From Lasiosphaeria ovina (Eukaryota > Ascomycota > Sordariomycetes > Sordariales > Lasiosphaeriaceae), in NCBI GenBank assembly GCA_033439765.1, contig JAULSN010000004.1, positions 5,900,001-5,964,000 on the forward strand: a DNA stretch of 64,000 nt, read 5' to 3'. Shown here piece after piece: positions 12,497 through 21,834 of the stretch (positions are counted from its first letter, which is position 1; each line of letters begins with the position of its first letter). The translations under genes were made by a program, and so were the position numbers. Below the pieces are notes generated by a model. That model was given only the letters and a program-made list of their open reading frames with translations, made no database searches and was not told the DNA's origin.

Positions 12497-12635
12497 TACA
12501 CCCCCCCCGGGGTATTACGCGTAAATCCCAACTGACAAGGGTAGGTACTTCTGTTTGTGGTTTAGTGACGCTATCTAGAAAGTTCTAACAATTTGACCCT
12601 TGCCAGTTGGGATTCAATACCCCGGGGGAGGTGTA
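12497..12635. mobile_element. Foldback MITE (about 139 bp) with long terminal inverted repeats
   Basis: The left end TACACCCCCCCCGGGGTATT, continuing to ATCCCAACTG and CAAGGGT, is mirrored at the right end, where the complement runs from 12635 back to 12596. The arms are about 40 bp with a few mismatches and a small insertion on the left, around a spacer of about 50 bp. Both ends are TA followed by CACC, so a TA target duplication of Tc1/mariner type is possible. It has no coding capacity. Confidence 0.75.
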
Positions 12636-13134
12636 GTCAGTGTTATCCGACCGGGACGGGACGGTTTGGGCCTTGACTGGCTGGCACGGGGCGGCGGGGT
12701 GCTCCCAAGCGGCGCAAAGAAAACTCGAAACTGGGGGGCCTAGCCGGACTTTAGGGGCCCAGCCGGACTTTAGGGGCCCAGCCGGAATTCCGGCAATGTA
12801 ACGCCTTGTAGGTCGTGAAAATCTTTGTTGGTGGTAAACACCTACCGGCACAGTTTCAGGGTGCGCCTTCTGGATCCTCTTGCCGCTTAGGCTGCAGAGG
12901 GTGTTTCGACTGCTTCTCGCCGACTAAGAGCACTGCTTGGCGCTTCATTCCGGCAATGATTGATTATAAAAGCCTTCAGCTCCCCTTCTTATCGGGTTTT
13001 TACCATCAGACCAAGTAACGTGCAGAGCAACCACCTAGTACTCGATCGTAACTTTATTTCCTGCTAATAATCGAAAGTATTCCTTTGCGCCTAGCTCCCC
13101 GCGACAAGGGATCTAATCTACTCAGTGCAACAAA
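12636..13134. other. Intergenic
   Basis: Contains a 20-bp direct repeat GCCGGACTTTAGGGGCCCA near 12741-12785 and the presumed 5' flank of the small two-exon gene starting at 13135. No other coding signal. Confidence 0.4.
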
Positions 13135-13422
13135 ATGTCAGGTGTTACGGTGGACGTGGCAGCCCTGCTCAAGAAAATGAAGGCAAATAAATCAAGTGCG
13201 CCAACCACGAGTAAGTACATCATCCCCCGCTTCTTCCCTCACCGTCTGCAGAAACCCAAGGTCCGCGTCTAGACCGTGCATACTGATTATACCGACGCAG
13301 GCATGCTCGGCCAACCCCAAACGTCCACCGGCGACGAGGTGAAGGCCTTCTTGCATGAATTGGAGTCCGGGGGAGGCCAAACCGCTCCCACTGGCGCGGC
13401 CAGCACCTCAAGTTCAGGTTAG
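13135..13422 (+). CDS. Small two-exon protein (65 residues), unknown function
   Basis: join(13135..13210,13301..13422). The donor is a textbook GTAAGTACAT and the acceptor GACGCAG; the 90-bp intron splits a Ser codon and the frame is kept to TAG. The protein starts MSGVTVDVAALLKKMKANKS and ends Gly/Ser/Thr-rich. The middle has an amphipathic helix (DEVKAFLHELESGG). There is no signal peptide or known domain. Perfect splice sites joined in frame argue for a real gene despite its size. Expression is not shown, and it lies in a repeat-rich area, so it could belong to an element. Confidence 0.55.
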
Positions 13423-13640
13423 GGTGCAAGGGCTTCCGGTACAGGGCAGCATCAGGGCTGGGAAGGACCCTTTCCTGTTCTCGACGCAGGGCCGGTCTCG
13501 CGTCGAGGATGGTCCACGGTTTGCTGGCTGCTAGAGGTGTAAGCTGTCAAATACTTCGGCCTTCTTGTCTCGCGGGCTGGGCCCGGAGGGCTGCAATGTG
13601 GAATCTTGGCTGGACCGAGAGGCAGACTTACTTGGGGGGT

Positions 13641-14093
13641 TCAACAATAGATCGTACAAAATCGAGCCAGCGCCGTTGTGACTCGATGCCACTGCAGGTT
13701 TCCCGCATTATTAGCCCGAGTGATCTTTGCGTAAGCTTCGTAAACAGGGGCCGGGAGATAGTACCTCAGCGTCTCCTCTATTGTAGCGCGCTCTTCTTCG
13801 GTGGTATTGGGGTCGCGGAGGTCTTCTCGCCAACTTTCCTCCTCCACGTCTAACAGTGCTCGCATGGCTACATTTGCCGGAACACCGCTGTGCACCACCG
13901 GACGGCCTTCCCTTTGTCAGCCTGGAGGGCATCTTGAGATTCTCTCGCCCGCCGACATACGTGGAGAGTTTCTGTGCCTCTCGGCTGCTGCTTCAAGCAG
14001 AGCTCGAACATCGACTGCGTTTCCGGCCGGTCGGGGCCCGTTGGCATTATCGCTCTGGTTGCCGTCGGCGCGGTCCTTGCTGCTCTCGGCCAT
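13641..14093 (-). pseudogene. Unknown protein interrupted by one in-frame TGA
   Basis: From the ATG at 14093 the frame reads a hydrophilic N-terminus (MAESSKDRADGNQS) and a helix (VDVRALLEAAAERHRN). It meets TGA at 13917-13919, then continues in the same frame with good coding character (AMRALLDVEEESWREDL, then TTEEERATIEETLRYYLPAP) to a stop at 13641. The TGA would be CGA (Arg) with one C-to-T change. No donor/acceptor pair restoring the frame around the stop was found. A mis-modelled intron remains possible. The family is unknown. Confidence 0.45.
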
Positions 14094-14452
14094 TCTCGAG
14101 TTGGTGCAAGAAACGTGGTTAAGTGGTGGGGTGTGCGTTATTGGGCGTGGCAAAGCGTGAATCCTAGCCTTCACAGTTGGTAATGGATAGCGGAGGAAGA
14201 ACTGGGAAGGGGAAGGCGACAGTGTCAAAGGCTCGCGGAGGGAGGAGGTGCAAACCGAAGGAGCCGAAGGAGCCGAAGGAGGCGAATGAGGCGAAGGAGC
14301 CGAAAGAGGCACAAGCCGAAAGAGGTATAGGATTATTAGCGTTACATTCAGGTATCTAAATATAATTAGGCAGCGACGACACCTTGGAACTAGTCTCAGA
14401 GGCTCAGCCGCTTATTTCTTAGTGTAGAAAAAAAGCGGCGTCATATACATTG
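14094..14452. other. Intergenic with GCCGAAGGA-type simple repeats
   Basis: At about 14258-14325 the word GAAGGAGCC/GAAGGAGGC repeats imperfectly. It lies in the 5' flank of the broken gene on the minus strand. Nothing else is supportable. Confidence 0.4.
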
Positions 14453-14540
14453 CACAGGCCACATCTTCAGCGGGGCCTTACGCACAGGCCACATATACAG
14501 CGGGGCCTTACGCACAGGCCATATTTACAGCGGGTCCGCG
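14453..14540. repeat. 30-bp tandem repeat, about three copies
   Basis: The unit beginning CACAGGCCACAT and ending CAGCGGGGCCTTACG starts at 14453, 14483 and 14513; the third copy is partial and diverged. The copies abut with no spacers, so this is a minisatellite. Confidence 0.85.
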
Positions 14541-15482
14541 CAGCGGGCCAGCGGCCCGCCCGCCCGCGTCCGGCGGGCGTTGTCCAACGAACGATAGAGA
14601 CTAGACTATGATGATTACGGCATTAAGGACAATAGTTCTGCCTTGCGATGACAAAGTCTAACTCTCAGACTAGTCATGTGGGATCCTGGATAGGCGCAAG
14701 GGAATACAAATTCTAGAGGTGTCTTTATAACATCTCTCAGAGCCGCCAGAAGCTCGTTTGTGTGTGGCAAGTCCGCGACCTTGTGATGGGGGTTCGTTCG
14801 TGTGATCATATTACAGAATCGAGCTGGATGGATATAGCGGGATAGTCCGTATTGCAGACCCTCGTCGGCAGAATCAAGTCGTCAGGCTTCCTCAAATACC
14901 TTCTATTCTTGGGCGGAAGGGCTTTTTAGGTGGTTCTCATGTCTGTCTAACGGAATAACTGTCTCGTCCAGTTGTTGTAATAGTTGGTAAGACGACCTGC
15001 CGACTTTTTCGCGAACAAACAGAGGTCCCGTCAATTGTTGACCCAACTTGGGGGGGTGTCCCTCGGTGAGCAGCATCACAAGACTTCCCGCCTAAATGGT
15101 AATCAGAGTCGGAGCCGTAGAGTTTCTATCGTAATGCCCGTCTCAATTTCAACAAAGGCCTCAAGCATTATCAATAAGGCCTCAAACTTTCTACTGAACG
15201 CCTCGTAAGACAATATAACTATCAAAGTATAGCTAGTTACTAGGGTTGTAGGGTCCTAAGGTATAGGACACTATAGTGGTTGTGTTAATGTGGTTGGTGT
15301 TGTGGGCACTATACCCAAATTGTTAACTGAGCCCCACAGCAACTTCTCAAACCTCCTACAAGCTTAGGCATACGTAAGACAAGCCCACTATAAGAATGTC
15401 GAATATAGGGCTACTTACGTAGCCTGTGGACCTCTGAAACATTCTAGGCTTGTCAGGCACGCAGTTCAACAGTTAGGATATT
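14541..15482. other. RIP-like AT-rich DNA
   Basis: Rich in TAG/CTA/TATA with stops in all frames. It leads directly into the pogo copy B remnant and may be the rest of that element decayed beyond recognition by eye. Confidence 0.4.
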
Positions 15483-15851
15483 TAAAAGTACTAGGATAGT
15501 ATTCGGAATACCCTTAGTCCAGCTCACCGGCGTATAAGAGCCTTATATACTAAGGTAGGGAGGTCCCTAGATCTAAAGAATATAGAGATCGCGTCTTTGA
15601 AGGCACAAATTACGCATCTCACGACCGAATTAGAGGCTTCAAAGCCTCGTACGCGTAATAGGGCATACGAAGATAGAAATGAGAAATTTGTACGTATTCG
15701 GGATATTGACAACGCCTAAAAAGCCAGTCAAATCCCCCCTAAGCGAAAAAGACCGGCCCGGGCACCAAATCAGCCACATGCAGTCAAAGAAGCCTGGGAA
15801 ATAATCACCCGTGGCCTTGAGCAATATAGAGAGGCTGAAGAAGATGACTGA
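15483..15851 (+). pseudogene. C-terminal fragment of a pogo/Fot1-type transposase, copy B
   Basis: Homologous along about 370 bp to copy A at 7411-7800. The preserved end reads EKFVRIRDID, then KRKRPARAPNQPHAVKEAW, then REAEEDD and TGA at 15849-15851, the normal terminal region of this transposase class. Stops appear where copy A has Gln or Lys/Arg codons (for example TAA after DIDNA). Differences from copy A are dominated by C/T and G/A, as RIP would give. No catalytic domain is present. Confidence 0.7.
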
Positions 15852-15954
15852 GTACCTTTTTGCTAGTTATTTTGTGTAGAAATGGATAATTTGCGCCCGT
15901 GGGGTGTGTGTGGGCATGGTGTGGGTCGATTTCGGTGATGGGCGATTTCGTTGT

Positions 15955-16383
15955 TAGGTCGGCTCTTCTGATACCAACCCGCTGTTTAGGTACTTGGCAG
16001 TTACGCACTATCCTGATATAGCGGAAGTCGAGAGTTATCAGAGATCCCGATTCATTACGCTGCTGGAGAGGGAGTTCTATCAGCAGCATCGGCCTTACGA
16101 CGGAACTTAATCCTTTGCGCTCTTGAAGTTGGCGAGATGGGAAGTCAAGTATGTGCGTAGGCTGTTCGGGAAGAAGTACACGGATGCGGATCGAGATACG
16201 TATACCTTGAAGGATAAAGGAACATAGTTGCATGTGTTTGAGTCTGCGGGGGATGCCTCGCTAGGACTAGCGTGGAGGAAGGTTGGGTTGGTGACCGTTG
16301 AATGGAGCGAACTGCCGGACGAAGACAAAGGGCGCGAGGAGGGGGCTTTCGTCAAAGAGGCGAGACAGACGGAGGCCGCCTAG
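15955..16383 (+). pseudogene. Decayed ORF of unknown family
   Basis: A frame-3 reading with good protein character (HYPDIAEVESYQRSRF, LLEREFYQQHRPYD, FALLKLARWEVKYVRRLFG) is broken by TAA after RPYDGT and TAG after LKDKGT, then runs to a TAG at 16381-16383. The first break is TAA, not the simple CAG-to-TAG change. It follows the pogo copy B fragment and could be another gene captured in the decayed block. Not identified. Confidence 0.4.
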
Positions 16384-17182
16384 GGTATAATTGTCCGTGG
16401 TGGGTGGGAGAAGACTGTTTTTACTATGATCTAAGTCCACTGGCACCATCAGCTATTCAACCTCCGCCCATCTAGCCTCCAACCTCGCAGCCTCCCATCG
16501 TATATCACCAAAGGCTACGGCTTCATAGCCCGAGTGGTCCGTGTTTAGAGTCCACCAGCTAAAGTCGCCTTTTGGGCTTTGGATGTCGCAGGGGGTGCCA
16601 CGAGGGCTCACCGGCGGTCGGGGAGAAGGAATTCAAGGGGCGGTGTTGGGAGGGGACGGTGACGTACCCGTTAGGCACCAGCAGAAAGCTATCGGGCATC
16701 ATCGCTGGGCCGTGTAAACAGGCCGCGGCTGGGATTGGCGCCACGCCGCTCACCCTGTTACACTTGTGGTTAGCAGTTGAATCATTGTCGTGGCACCTGT
16801 TCGTCCACATGGCAGCGCATCCGGTGCGACGCATTACCTATGCGAATAAGTATTTGTGTTTAGAGTCCTGCAGATTGGCTAGGAAAGCCAATCATGCACC
16901 AAGACACCTCCTCTCGAGGTCTGGGGCGTGGCCGGGCGCCGGGCGGGCGCTTCCTTCTTTCCAAGCCCCTGCACGGCTCGGCAAAAGTGCAAGACACACA
17001 CGTGTCTCAGCATCAAAATTTTGAGGGGTATCACCGGGAGTTCTCTCTTAAAACAGTCAGGTATTCTCAATCGAAGGAGGGAAATGAACATCAGTGGACA
17101 ACACTTGGACACATTGGTGGCCTACTAATTAGTTCTACTTTTCCCCAAAGACATCAAAAGCCGAAAGCAAACATTTATTATC
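16384..17182. other. Intergenic, no gene seen
   Basis: Short overlapping ORFs only; the longest (16572-17024, plus) has no family feature and odd Cys/His-rich composition. Contains the 5' flank of the broken gene starting at 17183. Confidence 0.4.
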
Positions 17183-17827
17183 ATGGCCACCACACCAAAT
17201 CCCCAGGCCCTCCAGGTTCAGAAGGTGCACACGCAATGCGTCTCAAGCCCTCAGCTCCTCGTCAATCTCCTACGTGAAAACTACGATTCGGGCAACTATA
17301 CGATTGAGGTTCGTTCCGACGCCTCTAATCCACGTTGGTAGGTTCTGACGATCATGAACCCCCAGATAAGACACGATGTCTACCACATTTACGCGCCAGG
17401 CCAAATCGAATGGGTCAGTGGATTTCCCTTAATTAAACGTAATGCGGGTTTCCAGCTGAAGAATCTTCTTACAAGTAGGCCATCATTGAGCGTCGATGTG
17501 GTTGGCGGCGCCCTCTATGCAGGTTCAGCTTAGGCCGTGAGGCTGAGCCAAGGGATGGAGCCCACTGCATTGGGTTACTCATCGGGGATCCCGGGTCCCG
17601 AGATCGGAATTCGTTTCAAGCCCTATGGGATGAGGGATTTGCCTAAGTAGATCCGTGATGACGGAGGTGCAGGAATTGTGCTTGGTAGTGGACTTGTTAT
17701 GGTCGGGTGCACATGCTCGGAGACTTTAAGACGGTGGCAAATCGGCGTCATGGATGTGTGCTCGGGGCAGAATACAGCCCAGTTCGCCACACCACCTAGA
17801 AGCCAAGCCGAGGCGTGGTGGAAATAA
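17183..17827 (+). pseudogene. 214-codon gene broken by three TAG stops
   Basis: An uninterrupted frame (no indels) from the ATG at 17183 to TAA at 17825-17827. It is interrupted by TAG after DASNPRW (17339-17341), after LYAGSA and after GMRDLPK. Each TAG would be CAG (Gln) with a single C-to-T change in a CpA context, the preferred RIP target. The encoded protein is soluble (QLLVNLLRENYDSGNYTIEV near residues 24-43). No domain is recognised. The segment LLVNLL..Y.SGNY resembles RLLHYL..YGAGNY in the intact gene just downstream, so the two may be diverged relatives. Confidence 0.6.
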
Positions 17828-17939
17828 TATATACTAAAATCATTGCCCCAAATTGCCCTCTTTAAAAAATGTTTTGGATACTTCGGTTTGAATCCCTCTG
17901 TTTTGTGTGGATAAGAACTATTGGTTACAGGCTGTTACC

Positions 17940-18405
17940 ATGGATGTATCGAAAACGAAACAGCAACTTCTATCCTGTCGCCTTGTCAGCAGCGAGCGGC
18001 GCTTGCTGCATTACCTCGACGGGAGATACGGCGCAGGGAATTATCACGTAATGGTACGTCGTGGCTTTTCTCCTACCCTTGAGCCTGAGGGCTTCTGTCC
18101 TGCAAAGATATGAAGGATGCGATCTGACCGAATTGCAGCTTCAACATGACTGTTACAATATTCTCTTCCCTAGCATTGACGACCCACTCACTGATGTAAG
18201 CTCTTCCTTTTTCCCGGGCAAAACTGGTACGGGTATTCTCGATATCGTATTGGCTGACATCGAGGCTAGCAAGATATCGCTCAACTATGCAACGTGCGAC
18301 GAAGGTGACGGTGACGGTGAAGGTTTTGCCAGCACTGTATCGATCTATTTGTTGAAAAGGTTAATTAACCGTTCCCTTATACGGGAAGGCGTTTGTGTAT
18401 CATAA
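17940..18405 (+). CDS. Small two-exon protein (126 residues), unknown function
   Basis: join(17940..18053,18139..18405). Donor GTACGT and acceptor AATTGCAG flank an 85-bp intron in phase 0. The protein begins MDVSKTKQQLLSCRL, contains HYLDGRYGAGNY and then LQHDCYNILFPSIDD, and ends with a Gly/Asp-rich stretch. A further in-frame intron starting GTAAGC after PLTD is possible (branch GGCTGAC), which would shorten the product. It has no signal peptide or known domain. It sits 112 bp after the broken gene to which it may be related. Confidence 0.5.
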
Positions 18406-18613
18406 TGTGTTGTATTATTCCGAGCGGAGTCAAGTTTGTATAAGTCGGAGGAGGTTAAACCCTTCGACCGAGCCACGTTGCAAGAAGGAGCTCTAGTGTA
18501 GGATGAGAGTACTGACGCGAAAATGCTGTTTACCCCTACGATGATATCTGTGCTTCATTGGTGCTCTCCAGCTGAGTCTCCCACGTTGTCAGGGGTTGGT
18601 GGACATGAGTAAT

Positions 18614-20122
18614 TCATGCCTCTTCCAACTCCGACTCCTTGCTGCGCGGTCGACCACATAGTATCCTTCCTAACACCATTATCCTACCACCTAACCCCTT
18701 GAAAGGGTTTGTCGAAGTCCCAGGGCTCTTAGAAGCGCGGTATACGAGGAAGTACCACCATAGAACGAGAGTCACAGCAGTGAAGGCAGCTGCAATGACG
18801 ACGTAGATCCAGATATATGAGGATACCACGTTGCCGTCCTCGGGGTCCCATCGGAAGAATGTCATTGAGAAGACCGTCTGCGTTGGTGAGTATGAATGTA
18901 AAAGAAAAGAAGAAAAAAAGAAGAAGAAAAGCTCACCGCAAGGAAGGTGCCGGGCAGGAAGATCATCGTGACAAGAGAAATCGAGCGCATCTGACTAGAG
19001 TCTCGTCCGGCAGCTGACGCTATCTCAACCGTGGTGTCGCCTTGGGACTGTTCCAGTCAGAAACACTTCATGTGTTTTCCCAGCTCAGATGCTCTGGTTT
19101 CTTACCCACTGCGTGGCAATCGTCATGCCGTCGACCCTCATGGAGCAGTCATCAATCATCTCTTCCAATTCTTCAATGACCATTTTAAGACGGTCTCTGG
19201 TAAGGCGTCCGGTTTTGCGAAGCAACTCGTTCGATTCAGGGGTTTTGGCCAGATCCATCGTCAACAGGTCTTCGACATGCTCAATCATTTTGAGGTACTG
19301 GGTTCTCAGAATGCGAAGCCGGTTCCGTAGAAAGGTGACATTCAGCCAAACCGTTCTCCTCACATGCCTGGGGCCCGCGGGATGATCGCCATCTGCAGCT
19401 TCGTAAGTAGATTCTCCAGTGTCAAGCTCATATATCGTTTCTTCGATGCGGTCGATGGTAGACTCCACTACCTCGGCCATTCTGCCCCGCTCTAGTTCGA
19501 CGAAGATACCTGGAAGTAACAGGGGGTGGAAGCCAAGCTCTTGGGCGCTAGCCAGGCGGTTCAAAACATCTTGTTCAACCGCAGCCGTGCAGCCAAATAG
19601 GATGGCGAAAGTCAAGTTGCGCTGGGGAAGATAAGTTACTGTAAGTGCAAGATCGTTCCTCCAGGTGTTTGCGGAACGACAGTTATAGGCTGGGATATGG
19701 TTAATGGCCAATATGGGCGACAGCGTTATAGGACAGCACAAACCTATGGCTGGCTGTGTGGTTCCGCTGTCGTCCCTGGTGCTTACCTTGATGTCGATTC
19801 GAGAAAACAGAGGCACATCCGCTCGGCTGATTGCCCTCGATATCGACGAGTGAACAAAGAAGGCATTGCAGATTTCCCGAAAGCTATCCTTTTCGAAGGG
19901 CACTTGTCTGACCTCTCTTCCGCCGCCGCGGATGGTTTTGGTGGTACGTTTGGGCCGTGGACGTCCACGCGGGGATGAGATAAACTCTCCCTTGGGCCAA
20001 CTGTAGGAGCGGTCCTTTTCGTTAAAGCTTCCCTTGAACACGTTGTCTATCTCGGTACGCCCAAACGTTGCTTTCCCCGCGGCGAACTGTTCCAAGAGCC
20101 CTGCATTTTCACCGGCCCTTGG
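18614..20122 (-). CDS. Fungal CorA-like Mg2+ transporter family protein (N-terminus unresolved)
   Basis: The exons that can be placed are complement(join(18614..18877,18937..19047,19106..20122)). Introns have GTAAGA/AACAG and GTGAGC/CGCAG borders and join in frame. The C-terminal part is typical of the family: CTMRVDGM-like MRVDGMTIATQW, the SQGDTTVEIA segment, RDSSQMRSISLVTMIFLPGT, then FSMTFFRW and a second membrane segment (IYVVIAAAFTAVTLVLW). The classical GMN motif of CorA is replaced by FSMTFFRW, as is usual in this fungal branch, so ion transport is not certain. Upstream blocks (SISRAISRADVPLFSR, NDLALTVTYLPQRNLTF, FHPLLLPGIFVELERGR) also fit. About 110 bp after RIDIK begin with GTAAGC and may hide one more intron (donor at 19786). 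The reading continues upstream past 20095 without an ATG, so further 5' exons exist. Confidence 0.75.
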
Positions 20123-20279
20123 GGCTAAGCTAGGACTGATAAGCGCTGCTTAACCAACGGGAGTCAGGGGGGGTATTGCCATACATCAACACAATCCCGG
20201 AGTCGGTGTCAGGTGACGGTTTGTTCTGTGCTTAATTAGATGGCCCGTTGGTTCTCGAGCATCATAAGATGGGATTTCG

Positions 20280-20976
20280 AGTGTGAAACCAGTATCCTAC
20301 TTTCTGCAGCCATTCCTCAACATCCCTAGAAGACTCGAGGAACCACAGCGCAGGTGTCTGCGCCAATATCAGCACCTGGCAGTCAAGATCCGGCATATTG
20401 CAGAAGGAGACAAACCGCATCTCCTTCTAGGAATCGGCAAATGGTCGTTTTCTGGGGCGCGTAGCGATAGACCCTGGTCATGTCGTCCTCGTTCAGGCCC
20501 GGTCGTTCCAACGGGAAGTTCATCGTCTTCAATGGTATCTCAACTGCAGCAAGATCTCAATGGAGGCAATCGGGTTCCTTGGGATTGTATCAGATGTCGA
20601 TACCTGTGCGGCTCGTGGCGTTGACATGTCCTGCATCCGTCGCGCGTGGTGAACTCTTCGGGTGAAGAAACGCGATTGGGCTCAGTACGGAGTAGGTAGG
20701 ACAGGACAGCCAGGGTGGCGGTAAGCCATTGCCGCCCGAGCTCCCCGCAGCTGTCTGTCTGCCTTGCGGCACGCCCAGTCACCGCACATTCCTCCTAGGA
20801 CTCGGATTGTAGTGGCTGAGTTGAGTTCGTGCACCCAACCACAACCTCGGAGAAAGTTTTTGGACCCACTTTTCCCAGTCGATCTGTGAGGCAAGCGTTG
20901 ACCTTCCAGTGCGTTGTCGAAATTTCGCCCCGAGCGATGCCGTGGACTCGGCAAAACCAGACGCATTGCTAATCAT
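20280..20976 (-). other. Probable upstream exons of the CorA-like gene
   Basis: The minus strand has several short coding-like runs in changing frames. One starts with an ATG at 20976 (MISNASGFAESTASLG, later IDWEKWVQKLSPRLW). Another lies near 20660-20540 (NPIASIEILLQLRYH). A third, near 20400-20280, contains MRFVSFCNMPDLDCQV and ALWFLESSRDVEEWLQKVGY. They resemble N-terminal segments of fungal CorA-like proteins in order and spacing. I could not set the splice sites with confidence, and a separate or broken gene is possible. Confidence 0.4.
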
Positions 20977-21834
20977 TTTCCGAGCCCAAACAGTGCATGG
21001 AAAGCAACCAAATGACTGCAGTTCATGAAGTATTTCTACTGGCCACCTGTATATCGGTTAGGTACATGGCCACGCAGTGTCAGGGTGCGGTCACGTGTGT
21101 ATGGGGGCACAAAAATTAACGCGCCGTGGCGGGATGTGGCCCGACCAGAAAAACAGGGGTCACACCACCCTCCACTTTGATTCTTCATGTCCTTTCTAAA
21201 GCAGCCATAAGCATAAGGCTGTGGGAAAATATTCCGACATTCCGAAACGAATCCTTCTGCCATCCAGGGCACCGAAAATGCCCACCACAGTCGTGCACGG
21301 ACGGTACACCGACGAGATCGTCATTCTGAGGGTCTTGTTTGGCTTCTTTCCGATGGGTCCAGTTTCAGCTATGGTATGTATTTAGTGCATAAGAGGGTGA
21401 TCCAGTTAGCTAACCCATTCGCAGTTTGACAGGAGCCGATGGTACTGTAGGACTCCCAGGGCCCTAACAGAGGTATCCTTCAGCTTTGGCACAGTTTTCC
21501 TTCGTGTATCACTCAGCACTGCCATCTGAAGTTAGTACTAATTTTCCGCTCCAAAGAGCCAGTATGATGCCTTGGTGGAATCAATAAGACAGGACCATTA
21601 TGCGCAGGACAACACAGCCTGATCGCTATCAACGGAGTTCAAGTTGGATGAGAGTTGGACTGTGGGGGCTCGATTGACAGGAGGGACCACTGGTGTGAAG
21701 GAGCAAGCTCAATGACTGCGGTGTTTCCGCAATGAAAATGGAAATCTGAATGAATAACTGACTGTCAAGGCAGCCTAGTGGGACGGCAAATGGAATGAAA
21801 GTCATTGATATAGAATACCCGGTTGAACCTCATA
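20977..21834. other. Intergenic
   Basis: Lies between the start of the CorA-like gene and the 3' end of the kinase gene on the same strand. No coding, repeat or RNA signal recognised. Confidence 0.45.

Noticed and set aside
14453..14540. CRISPR-like array of 30-bp repeats
   Set aside because: Repeats abut with no spacers, and the DNA is eukaryotic.
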